This document shows, in pieces, positions 1 through 7,090 of a DNA stretch of 32,331 nt (position 1 is the stretch's first letter; every line of letters begins with the position of its first letter). The DNA is taken from contig JBLNBU010000195.1 of assembly GCA_050260215.1 (NCBI GenBank), forward strand, positions 1 through 32,331, read 5' to 3'. A program made the position numbers and the translations under genes. The notes under the pieces were generated by a model. The model saw nothing but the letters and a program-made list of their open reading frames with translations, was not told the origin of the DNA and ran no database searches. Source of the DNA: JBLNBU01 sp050260215. GTDB lineage: Bacteria; Pseudomonadota; Alphaproteobacteria; Rhodospirillales; Magnetospirillaceae.

Positions 1-110
1 CCAGCCCGGACAGTCTAGCCGAGGCCACGAGCCTCCACCACCCCTTTGCGCGGAACATCAGCCCCCGGCCGGGCGTCGGTGTTCACATCACCACGCGTGG
101 AGGAACGATC

Positions 111-302
111 ATGCCCGAACCAAGACCCCCCGAGCCCAAGCCCCGTCCCGAATTGGATCCGGGCGACGAGGCCGCCCCCGGTGCGCCGGGCACCGGCGAG
201 GACCTCTGCCGGGTGTGCCACGGCACCGGCAAGGTCGGGGCCAAGCCCTGCGACGCCTGCGGCGGCACCGGCATCATCGTCGAGGGAATCGGCGGCGCCT
301 GA
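111..302 (+). CDS. small CxxCxGxG zinc-finger-like protein
   Basis: This encodes a 63-aa protein with a Pro/Glu-rich first half and two copies of the CxxCxGxG motif (CRVCHGTG at residues 33-40 and CDACGGTG at 49-56), the repeat known from the cysteine-rich zinc domain of DnaJ. In DnaJ four such repeats bind two zinc ions; two repeats could bind one. There is no J domain or other part of DnaJ. The ATG at 111 is preceded by GGAGGAA eight bases upstream, which supports the start. It is followed by a hairpin and then by a convergent gene. The fold and a zinc-binding role are inferred from the motif; a cellular function cannot be assigned. Confidence 0.8.
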   Translation: MPEPRPPEPKPRPELDPGDEAAPGAPGTGEDLCRVCHGTGKVGAKPCDACGGTGIIVEGIGGA

Positions 303-310
303 GCCACAAT

Positions 311-346
311 GGGTCCCCCGCACCGCCCGGCGGAGCGGGGGAACCC
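311..346. terminator. hairpin between convergent genes
   Basis: GGGTCCCCCGC at 311-321 pairs with GCGGGGGAACCC at 335-346, an 11-bp GC stem with one bulged A and a 13-base loop. It lies between the ends of two convergent genes. There is no T tract, so it may act as a transcript-end stabiliser or a Rho-assisted terminator rather than a classical intrinsic one. Confidence 0.4.
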
Positions 347-390
347 GTGCGTGCAGCCCGTCACGGGCGCCCCTTTCGAATAAAGGCGCC

Positions 391-873
391 CTACATGAAG
401 GCGACGGTCAACACGGCGCCGGCAAGCACCGCCGCGCCCGTCACGCTGGCCCACAACTGCGGGCGCAACACGTCGTAGAGCGGCCGGGCCTCGTCACGAA
501 CCCGTCCGGCGACTTCGCTGGCGGTCATGCGGCCGCCGTAGTGGCAGTCGCACAGCAGCCAGTGGGCCTGGCGCTCGGACAGGCCGAAATAGACCATGGC
601 GTCGCCCAGGCGGTCGCTGGCCAGCCCGTCGGCACGCAGGACCGGGTCGGCGAAGGCCACCGCCAGCGGGCTGTCGTCCGTGCGCAGGTCCTTGCGCACG
701 GCGGGGCTGACGTATTCCACGTCCTCGAGCGCGCGAAGCGGGCGCGCGGCCTGGCCGTCCAGAAGGTCGGCCCAGCGGTTCAGGCGCTCGCCCCGGGTCA
801 TCCTGGACTGGCGGGCGAACAGGGGATCGAGGGTTTTCACGCCCTTGATCCGTTCGGGATCTTGGTGCTGCAT
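391..873 (-). CDS. hypothetical protein with C-terminal membrane segment
   Basis: This 160-aa protein is not recognised. Residues 1-135 look soluble and helical, with many charged residues and a Cys pair within LLCDCHYGG near residue 107. The last ~20 residues (about 140-160) are a hydrophobic Ala/Val/Leu run that ends the protein, as in a tail-anchored membrane protein. The ATG at 873 has a GGAGG ribosome site a few bases upstream. It is convergent with the small zinc-finger gene and runs in the same direction as the Mut7-C gene, 112 bases after that gene's stop. Codon use matches the neighbours, so it is probably an ordinary chromosomal gene. Confidence 0.75.
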   Translation of the reverse strand: MQHQDPERIKGVKTLDPLFARQSRMTRGERLNRWADLLDGQAARPLRALEDVEYVSPAVRKDLRTDDSPLAVAFADPVLRADGLASDRLGDAMVYFGLSERQAHWLLCDCHYGGRMTASEVAGRVRDEARPLYDVLRPQLWASVTGAAVLAGAVLTVAFM

Positions 874-985
874 GGGTCCTCCGGTCTTGCCTCGGGCGGG
901 CGGGCACCGCCCACCTCACGGGGAATAACGAACGCCCGGGGCAAAAGGTTCGGCCGTCCGTGACGAGGCGGACCCTCCAAGACAG

Positions 986-1495
986 TCACGTCTGCGCGTC
1001 TTGCTCCCCCTTGCGGGCGGCTTCGGCCCGCCAGCGCGCCAGACGGGCGGCCATCCGGCGTACGTGGCCGCCCGGCCAGTACACCCGGGCGCACTGCGGG
1101 CACCAGGTCAGCGGTGCCAGCCCGCAGGCCCCGGCCGGCACCCCCGCGGTCACCGAAGGCGGCGCCGGGGCGAGCGCATGGTTGCACACCAGGCAGCGGG
1201 TGAACGGCGCCAGTCCCCAGTCGACGCACAGGCGGCGGCTCAGTTCCGCCACCCAGGCGTCGAGATGGCGGCCGGCCAGTACCACCACCTGGCCCTCGGC
1301 CGCCCGGCGCTGGGCCAGGGCGCGGTCGCAGGTCAGCAGCAGCCGGCCCTCGGCGACCGAGCGGGCCAGCACGGCGCGGTCGCCCTGCCCGCGCTCGGCC
1401 ATTGCCGTGTCGTAGCCGGCCGCCCGCAGCCAGCGCGCAAGACCGTGCAGCATTTCGTCGCAGAAGAAGGTGGGGGCTGCAAAAACGGGGGCCAT
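986..1495 (-). CDS. Mut7-C RNase-domain protein
   Basis: The 169-aa product matches the Mut7-C family: a PIN-like nuclease core followed by a zinc ribbon. Visible marks are CDEMLHGLARWLRAAGYDT at residues 12-30 (family pattern DExLxxLARWLRxxGYDT), LLTCDRAL at 53-60, and two CxxC pairs (C101/C104 and C132/C135) with the typical CARVYWPGGH after the second. The acidic residues D13, E14 and D57 would hold the catalytic metal if it is active. A ribonuclease role is predicted for the family, but the substrate is unknown. The open frame extends far upstream over the divergent gene; the ATG at 1495, just before the conserved core and with AAGG upstream, is the sensible start. Confidence 0.85.
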   Translation of the reverse strand: MAPVFAAPTFFCDEMLHGLARWLRAAGYDTAMAERGQGDRAVLARSVAEGRLLLTCDRALAQRRAAEGQVVVLAGRHLDAWVAELSRRLCVDWGLAPFTRCLVCNHALAPAPPSVTAGVPAGACGLAPLTWCPQCARVYWPGGHVRRMAARLARWRAEAARKGEQDAQT

Positions 1496-1511
1496 GGCCT
1501 TCGGCGCGATA

Positions 1512-1541
1512 TTGGAGAAACCGGGTATCCTGGCGTACACT
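1512..1541 (+). promoter_or_regulatory. candidate promoter for the GGDEF-EAL gene
   Basis: TTGGAG (1512-1517) and TACACT (1536-1541) are separated by 18 bases, in the 84-base space between the divergent Mut7-C and GGDEF-EAL genes. This is a sigma-70-like arrangement placing the transcript start about 30 bases before the TTG start codon. Confidence 0.4.
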
Positions 1542-1579
1542 GCCGTCCAGGGGCGGCACCAGAGAGTCAGAGGCAGGTC

Positions 1580-4096
1580 TTGGGTTCCGACAATACCATC
1601 GACCGCATCGTCAAGAAGTCGCTGCTGACCTGCCCCCCGACGACGCGCATCGCCGAGGCCGCCCGCCTGATGGCCGAGGCCCGCCACAGCTCGATCGTCG
1701 TCATGGACGGCGCCAAGCCGGTCGGCATCTGGACCGAGCGCGACGCGCTGGCCTTCGACTTCAGCGACGCGCAAGCCTTCGACCAGCCGATCTCGTCGGT
1801 GATGAGCTCGCCCATCAAGACGCTGGCCCACGACACCACCATCGGCGATGCCGGCATGCGCTTCAAGCTGGAAGGCGTGCGCCACTTCGTCGTCGTCGAC
1901 GACGCCGGCGAACCCATGGGCATCATCAGCCAGAGCGACGTGATCCTCCGCCACGGGGTCGAGCACTTCCTGGTGCTGCGCGCCGTGCGCGCCGCCGTCA
2001 GCCGGCCGATGGTGCGCCTGAAGTCCGAAACGTCGCTGGCCGAGGCGGTCAAGCGCATGCGGGCCGACCGCGCCGATGCCGCCGTGGTGCTCGACGACGA
2101 CGGCCGCCTGGGGCCGGGCATCATCACCGAGCGCGACGTGGTCCGCCTGGTGGCCATGGGCAACCCGCCCGCCTCGGTGGGGGCCATCGCCAGCCGGCCG
2201 CTGATCACCATCACCCACGACGATTCCCTGCTGGCCGCCCGCAACCTGCTGGAAGAGCACCACATCCGCCATATCGGCGTGATCGACGCCGAGGGCGAGC
2301 TGATCGGCCTGCTGTCGTTCTCCGACATCCTGGCGACGCTGCAGTACGAATACGTCCACCGCCTGGATGAGGCCCTGCGCGAACGCGACGAGGCGCTGCT
2401 GAGGTCACGCAAGGACCTGCACCTGGCCCGGCGCATCATCGAATCGTCGCTGGACGGCATCATGATCGTCGGGGCCAAGGGCGGCATCGAATTCGTCAAC
2501 CCCGCCTTCACCCAGCTGACCGGCTACACCCCCGAGGAGATCCTGGGCCGGCAGCCCTCGGTGCTGAAGTCGGGGCGCCACGACGCGGCCTTCTACCAGG
2601 CCATGTACCAAAGCCTCGAGACCAACGGCTTCTGGCAGGGCGAGATCTGGAACCGCCGCAAGAACGGCGAGATCTTCCCCGAATGGCTGACCATCAACGT
2701 CATCATCGACGACCACGGCCACGTCACCCAGTACGCCGCCATCTTCACCGACATCACCGAGCGCAAGAAGACCGAAGAGAGGATCAAGAACCTCGCCTAC
2801 TTCGACGTGCTGACGGGGCTGCCCAACCGCCGCCTGCTGACCGACCGCCTGCAGGTGGCCATCGCCAACGCCCATCGCCACAATCACCAGTTGGCGATCA
2901 TGTTCCTCGACCTCGACCTGTTCAAGCGCATCAACGACACGCTGGGCCACGGCATCGGCGACCAGGTTCTGGTCGAGACCGGCAAGCGCCTGACCCAGTG
3001 CGTGCGCGAGGGCGACACCGTGGCGCGCCTGGGCGGCGACGAATTCACCATCCTGCTGCCCGAGCTCGAACACGTCGAGGACGCCGCCAAGCTGGCCGAG
3101 CGGGTCATCGCCCAGGTCAAGCAGCCGTTCATGGTCGACGACCACGAGCTGTACGTCACCACCTCGATTGGCATCGCCGTCTACCCCGAGGACGGCACCA
3201 GCGTCGAGACCCTGATCAAGAACGCCGACACCGCCATGTACCGGGCCAAGGACCTGGGGCGGAACAGCTTCCAGCTCTATACCCCGGCCATGAACGCCCG
3301 CTCGTTCGAGCGCCTGGCCATGGAAAGCAGCCTGCGCCACGCGGTGTCCCGCGGCGAGTTCCTGCTGGCCTACCAGGTCAAGGTCGACATCACCGACGGG
3401 CGCATGTCCGGCGTCGAGGCGTTGGTGCGCTGGCACCACCCGGAAATGGGGCTGGTGCCGCCCATGGACTTCATCCCGCTGGCCGAGAACATGGGCCTGA
3501 TCTCGGACATCGGCGAATGGGTGCTGCGCACCGCCTGCGCCCAGTGCAGGAGCTGGCACGACATGGGCCTGCCGCCGGTGCGCATCGCGGTCAACGTCTC
3601 GGCTCTGCAGTTCCGCGAGACCGACGTGCCCGCCGTGGTCGCCCGCGCCCTGGCCGACAGCGGCCTGCCGCCCCAGTACCTGGAACTGGAACTGACCGAG
3701 ACCGTGCTGATGCAGCGGGTCGAAGAGGTCAGCCAGGTGCTGCGGCAACTGCGCGCCATGGGGGTGCGCATCTCCATCGACGACTTCGGCACCGGCTATT
3801 CCAGCCTGAACTACCTGAAGCGCATGCCCATCGACGCGCTGAAGATCGACCGCTCGTTCGTCCACGACCTGTCCGAGGACGGCGACGACGCCGAGATCGT
3901 CTCGACCATCATCAACCTCGCCCACAACCTCAAGCTCAAGGCCATCGCCGAGGGCGTCGAGACGCCCGAGCAGGCCGCCTTCCTCAAGGCCAAGGGCTGC
4001 GACGAGGTCCAGGGCTACCTGATCAGCCGCCCGGTCTCGGGCGAGGACCTGGTCAGCCTGTTCGACCGCAACCTGCTGCCGGGCGCGGCGGGGTAG
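1580..4096 (+). CDS. CBS-CBS-PAS-GGDEF-EAL c-di-GMP signalling protein
   Basis: This 838-aa protein has no membrane segment, so it should act in the cytoplasm. Order: four CBS motifs as two pairs (about residues 5-125 and 140-255), which in the family bind adenine nucleotides; a PAS domain (about 285-395); a GGDEF domain (about 400-560) with intact RLGGDEF at 483-489 and an inhibitory RxxD site (R476-D479) five residues before it; and an EAL domain (about 575-825) with E613-A-L, DDFGTG at 734-739, K755 and E791-G-V-E. The motifs for both c-di-GMP synthesis and hydrolysis are present, so the direction is likely set by the sensory half. The start is not an ATG: TTG at 1580, after AGAGG, begins just ahead of the first CBS motif; earlier codons in frame fall in the promoter region and give no domain-like sequence. 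Confidence 0.93.
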   Translation: MGSDNTIDRIVKKSLLTCPPTTRIAEAARLMAEARHSSIVVMDGAKPVGIWTERDALAFDFSDAQAFDQPISSVMSSPIKTLAHDTTIGDAGMRFKLEGVRHFVVVDDAGEPMGIISQSDVILRHGVEHFLVLRAVRAAVSRPMVRLKSETSLAEAVKRMRADRADAAVVLDDDGRLGPGIITERDVVRLVAMGNPPASVGAIASRPLITITHDDSLLAARNLLEEHHIRHIGVIDAEGELIGLLSFSDILATLQYEYVHRLDEALRERDEALLRSRKDLHLARRIIESSLDGIMIVGAKGGIEFVNPAFTQLTGYTPEEILGRQPSVLKSGRHDAAFYQAMYQSLETNGFWQGEIWNRRKNGEIFPEWLTINVIIDDHGHVTQYAAIFTDITERKKTEERIKNLAYFDVLTGLPNRRLLTDRLQVAIANAHRHNHQLAIMFLDLDLFKRINDTLGHGIGDQVLVETGKRLTQCVREGDTVARLGGDEFTILLPELEHVEDAAKLAERVIAQVKQPFMVDDHELYVTTSIGIAVYPEDGTSVETLIKNADTAMYRAKDLGRNSFQLYTPAMNARSFERLAMESSLRHAVSRGEFLLAYQVKVDITDGRMSGVEALVRWHHPEMGLVPPMDFIPLAENMGLISDIGEWVLRTACAQCRSWHDMGLPPVRIAVNVSALQFRETDVPAVVARALADSGLPPQYLELELTETVLMQRVEEVSQVLRQLRAMGVRISIDDFGTGYSSLNYLKRMPIDALKIDRSFVHDLSEDGDDAEIVSTIINLAHNLKLKAIAEGVETPEQAAFLKAKGCDEVQGYLISRPVSGEDLVSLFDRNLLPGAAG

Positions 4097-4139
4097 CGTA
4101 ACCGAACATGGCCTCCCCCTCGATAGAGAGGGCTTTTCC

Positions 4140-5033
4140 TCACCTTCCCTCGACCACCGCCGGCAGGTTTCCGGTGATCAGGCCGGCGAACAGGCGGAAC
4201 TCGTCGGTGCGCGAGGTGGTGCGGCGCCAGACCAGGTCGATGGAGCGGCCAGGGGGGCGGGCGGCGAAGGGGCGCATGGCGATCTGGTCGTCGTCCAGGG
4301 CCTCGGCGGCGACGTAAAGGGCCGGCAGCAGGCTGGGCCCCAGCGCCGTGGCAACCATCTGGCGCAGCGAATCCAGGCTGGTGGCGCGGAAATCGGGGTG
4401 TTCGGCAACGAAGGTCAACGCCGGCTCGCGCAGGCCGTCGCCCTCTTCCAGCAAGATCACCCGCTCTTGCCCGAGGTCCGAGGGATCCAGCTCGGCCTTT
4501 GCAGTCAGCGGATGGCCGAGCGGTAGCGCCGCCCACAAGGGCTCGCGGAACAGCGGCACCACGGTCAGGCGCTCGTCGGCCGGGGCTTCGGCCACCATGG
4601 CCATGTCCAGTTCGCCTGCCGCCAGTTCGGCCAGCAGCCGCGCGCCCGGCTCCTCGCGCAGGTACAGGCGCAGGTCGGGAAAGCGGCGGCGCAGCTCGGG
4701 CAGGATATGGGGCAGCAGGTACGGCCCCAGGGTGCGCAGCACGCCAAGGCGCAGGGTGCCCGACAGCGGCGCAGTCGAGCGCCGAGCCGCCTCCTCCAGT
4801 TCGGTGACGTCACGCAGCACCGCGCGGGCCCGCTCGGCCACCTCGCGCCCCACCGGGGTCATCAGCACGCTGCGCCGGGTACGCTCGACCAGCAGGACGC
4901 CCAACTGGTCCTCGAACTGGGCGATTTGGGCCGACAGGGCCGGCTGCGACAGGTTGAGGCGCTCGGCGGCTCGGCGGAAATGCAGGGTGTCGGCCAAGGC
5001 GACCAGGCACTGGAGCTGGCGCAGGGTGGTCAT
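4140..5033 (-). CDS. OxyR-like LysR regulator without redox cysteines
   Basis: The 297-aa product is a LysR-type regulator: winged helix-turn-helix at residues 1-60 (FRRAAERLNLSQPALSAQI) and a substrate-binding-like effector domain from about 90. It follows OxyR closely, with LGPYLLPHILPEL at 102-114 and FRATSLDSLRQMVA at 215-228. However, where OxyR has the peroxide-sensing cysteine (EDGHCLRDQ in E. coli) this protein has EEGDGLREP, with Gly200 in the cysteine position, and the resolving cysteine is also gone. The only cysteine is C9 in the DNA-binding domain. It therefore cannot use the known disulfide switch. An in-frame ATG 18 codons upstream exists, but ATG 5033 matches the start of OxyR (MTTLRQLQCLVALAD). 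It is divergent from a sigma factor gene 102 bases away. Confidence 0.88.
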   Translation of the reverse strand: MTTLRQLQCLVALADTLHFRRAAERLNLSQPALSAQIAQFEDQLGVLLVERTRRSVLMTPVGREVAERARAVLRDVTELEEAARRSTAPLSGTLRLGVLRTLGPYLLPHILPELRRRFPDLRLYLREEPGARLLAELAAGELDMAMVAEAPADERLTVVPLFREPLWAALPLGHPLTAKAELDPSDLGQERVILLEEGDGLREPALTFVAEHPDFRATSLDSLRQMVATALGPSLLPALYVAAEALDDDQIAMRPFAARPPGRSIDLVWRRTTSRTDEFRLFAGLITGNLPAVVEGR

Positions 5034-5034
5034 T

Positions 5035-5075
5035 GATAGGCAATCTTTATCATTTCTCCAATTTAATGCGATTGG
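5035..5075. promoter_or_regulatory. inverted repeats in the LysR/sigma intergenic space
   Basis: Two palindromes lie side by side between the divergent genes: GATA-N9-TATC (5035-5051) and CCAAT-N8-ATTGG (5058-5075, holding T-N11-A style symmetry usual for LysR operators). The first begins directly upstream of the LysR start, so occupancy could repress that gene. The second abuts the TTGGAC candidate -35 of the sigma gene. The operator role is inferred from position and symmetry. Confidence 0.45.
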
Positions 5076-5101
5076 ACCTATCAGCACAAGGCGCCCTAGG
5101 A
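5072..5101 (+). promoter_or_regulatory. candidate promoter for the sigma factor gene
   Basis: TTGGAC at 5072-5077 is a good -35 for alphaproteobacteria. The best -10 at 17-18 bases is CCTAGG/CTAGGA (5095-5101), which is weak, as expected for a promoter that needs an activator. It overlaps the CCAAT-N8-ATTGG repeat. Confidence 0.3.
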
Positions 5102-5135
5102 TCGCTTCATCGACAACCGCCCACGAGGCTTACCA

Positions 5136-5969
5136 ATGACGACCCCGACCGACGCTTCCGCTTCGCTGTTCCAGGCCATGCGGACGGCGCCGATGCTGGA
5201 CGCCGAGGAAGAGATCCGCCTGGCCCGTGCCGCGCGCGAGGGCGACGCCAAGGCGCGCGACGTCCTGGTGCGCGCCCACCTGCGCCTGGTCGCCAAGACC
5301 GCCATGCAGTTCCGCGGCTACGGGCTGTCGGTGCAGGACCTGGTGGCCGAGGGCAACCTGGGACTGGTGCGCGCGCTGGACACCTTCGACCCGGAACGCG
5401 GCCTGCGCTTTGCCACCTACGCCCTGTGGTGGGTGCGCGCCGCCATGTTCGAGCACGTGCTGCGCTTCTCGACCCCGGTCGCCTTCGGCCTGTCGACCGA
5501 GCGCAAGCGGCTGTTCTTCAAGCTGAAGGGCATGAAGGCCAAGCTGGGGGCGGGCGGCGCGCTCGCCCCCGCCGAGGCCGCCGAGATCGGCCGGGCGCTG
5601 GACGCCAAGGACCATCGGGTCGTCGAGATGGAAAGGCTGCTGGCCCACCCTGTGCGCTCGCTCGATGCACCCGTCACCGAGGGCGGCGCCACCCTTGGCG
5701 AACTGCTGGCCGACGAGGCACCCGCCATCGACGAGGTGCTGGGCGAGCGCCAGGAGCTGATGTACCGCCGCGAGCTGCTGAAGTCGGCCATGACCCGCCT
5801 GACCGACCGCGAGCAAGACATCGTCAAGGGCCGCACCTTGCGCGACAAGCCGCTGAAGCTGGAGGAGCTGGCCAGCCGCTGGGGCATCTCGCGCGAGCGG
5901 GTGCGCCAGATCGAGGCTGCCGCCATGGCCAAGCTGCGCGGGCTGGTGGCGCGCCCTGCCGCAGTGTGA
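5136..5969 (+). CDS. divergent RpoH-family (sigma-32-like) sigma factor
   Basis: This 277-aa protein has the architecture of heat-shock sigma factors: region 1.2/2.1 (APMLDAEEEIRLARA, 18-32), region 2.2 core-binding stretch (HLRLVAKTAMQFRGYGL, 48-64), EGNLGLVRALDTFDPERG (72-89), FATYALWWVRAAM (92-104), an RpoH-box-like KRLFFKLKG (124-132) and region 4.2 HTH (LKLEELASRWGISRERVRQIE, near 240-260). The unusual part is region 2.4/3.0: RpoH proteins carry a stretch like RNWRIVKVATTKAQ, whereas here it reads RFSTPVAFGLSTER (110-123), so the conserved W, VK and TT residues are missing. It is divergent from the OxyR-like gene and 34 bases upstream of purC. A stress sigma role is inferred; promoter choice is likely altered. 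Confidence 0.85.
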   Translation: MTTPTDASASLFQAMRTAPMLDAEEEIRLARAAREGDAKARDVLVRAHLRLVAKTAMQFRGYGLSVQDLVAEGNLGLVRALDTFDPERGLRFATYALWWVRAAMFEHVLRFSTPVAFGLSTERKRLFFKLKGMKAKLGAGGALAPAEAAEIGRALDAKDHRVVEMERLLAHPVRSLDAPVTEGGATLGELLADEAPAIDEVLGERQELMYRRELLKSAMTRLTDREQDIVKGRTLRDKPLKLEELASRWGISRERVRQIEAAAMAKLRGLVARPAAV

Positions 5970-6003
5970 CATAACGGGGTCCCCGCCAGCGAGAGACCGA
6001 CCC

Positions 6004-6978
6004 ATGCTGCCGCCCGACATCATCCGCGCCGCCATCCCCCACGTGCTGACCGACGCCAGCTTCCCCGAGCTGCCCAGCCATTACCGCGGCAAGGTGCGCG
6101 ACTGCTACGACCTGCCCGACGGCCGCCGGGTGCTGGTGTCCACCGACCGCCAGAGCGCCTTCGACCAGGTGCTGGCCGCGGTGCCGTTCAAGGGCCAGGT
6201 GCTGACCCAGACAGCGCGCTTCTGGTTCGAGGCGACCGCCGACATCTGCCCCAACCACGTCATCGAATACCCCGACCCCAACGTGGTGGTGGGCCGCCGG
6301 CTGGACATGCTGCCCATCGAGATGGTGGTGCGCGACTATCTGACCGGCTCGACCGACACCTCGATCTGGCCCATGTACCGCGACGGCAAACGCGAGATGT
6401 ACGGAGTGCGCCTGCCCGACGGCCTGGCCAAGAACCACAAGCTGCCCGCCACCATCCTGACGCCGACCACCAAGGCGGCGGTGGGCGGCCACGATGCCCC
6501 GATAACGCCGGCCGAGATCGTCGCCCAGGGCCTTTTGACGCAAGGACAGTGGGACGAGCTGGCGCGCCTGTCGCTGGCCCTCTTCGCCCGCGGCCGCGAG
6601 CTGGCGGCGAAGAACGGCCTGATCCTAGTCGACACCAAGTACGAGTTCGGCCTCGACGCCGACGGCCGCATCACGCTGGCCGACGAAATCCACACCCCCG
6701 ACAGCAGCCGCTACTGGAAGGCGTCCAGCTACGCCGACCGCCTGGCCGCCGGCCAGGAGCCGGAAAGCCTGGACAAGGAGTTCCTGCGCCTGTGGATTTC
6801 GTCGCGCTGCGACCCCTACAAGGACCCGATCCCGGCCATCCCCGACGATACGTTGATCGAGTTCTCGGCCAAGTACATCGCCTTGTTCGAAGCCGTCACC
6901 GGCAAGACCTTCGATGCGCCCCCGGCCGGCGAGCCGGTCAAGGAACGGATCAGGCGGAACCTGGCGAAGTACGCCTGA
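6004..6978 (+). CDS. purC: phosphoribosylaminoimidazole-succinocarboxamide synthase (SAICAR synthetase)
   Basis: The 324-aa enzyme joins CAIR with aspartate using ATP to form SAICAR, in de novo purine synthesis in the cytoplasm. Visible family motifs are HYRGKVRDCYDLPDG (26-40, ATP-binding strand-turn), STDRQSAFDQVLA (47-59), RDYLTGSTDTSIW (near 115-127), KNHKLP (146-151), VDTKYEFG (near 208-215) and DEIHTPDSSRYW (near 226-237). At 324 residues it belongs to the longer (yeast Ade1-like) form, compared with about 240 in most bacteria. It follows the sigma factor gene by 34 bases in the same direction and could be co-transcribed. The gene shows no damage. Confidence 0.95.
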   Translation: MLPPDIIRAAIPHVLTDASFPELPSHYRGKVRDCYDLPDGRRVLVSTDRQSAFDQVLAAVPFKGQVLTQTARFWFEATADICPNHVIEYPDPNVVVGRRLDMLPIEMVVRDYLTGSTDTSIWPMYRDGKREMYGVRLPDGLAKNHKLPATILTPTTKAAVGGHDAPITPAEIVAQGLLTQGQWDELARLSLALFARGRELAAKNGLILVDTKYEFGLDADGRITLADEIHTPDSSRYWKASSYADRLAAGQEPESLDKEFLRLWISSRCDPYKDPIPAIPDDTLIEFSAKYIALFEAVTGKTFDAPPAGEPVKERIRRNLAKYA

Positions 6979-6993
6979 AGCGGAAATCGGAGC

Positions 6994-7010
6994 GCGGGCC
7001 GTTGGCCCGC
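6994..7010. terminator. short GC hairpin after purC
   Basis: GCGGGCC (6994-7000) and GGCCCGC (7004-7010) form a perfect 7-bp stem with a 3-base loop, 16 bases after the purC stop. No T run follows. It sits between convergent genes and may serve both. Confidence 0.4.
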
Positions 7011-7029
7011 TTGCCATCGTCACCCCCGG

Positions 7030-7082
7030 GCCCGCCCGGGGGGACCCTGGTTGCCCGGGTCAAGCCGGGCCATGACGACGAT
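7030..7082. repeat. probable dispersed intergenic palindromic element
   Basis: The stretch contains GCCCGG...CCGGGC with a GTCAAG-type centre (about 7052-7069) followed by CATGACGACGATGG. Short elements with a 'CCCGGGTCAAGCCCGGG..ATGACG' core are common between genes in alphaproteobacterial genomes and behave as REP-like repeats. Only one copy lies in this window, so its repeated nature is from general knowledge and unproven here. Confidence 0.4.
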
Positions 7083-7090
7083 GGAACACC

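Noticed and set aside
2405..3925. A 506-codon minus-strand frame opposite the GGDEF-EAL gene
   Set aside because: The plus strand shows intact PAS, GGDEF and EAL motifs; the antisense translation has shadow composition and no motif.
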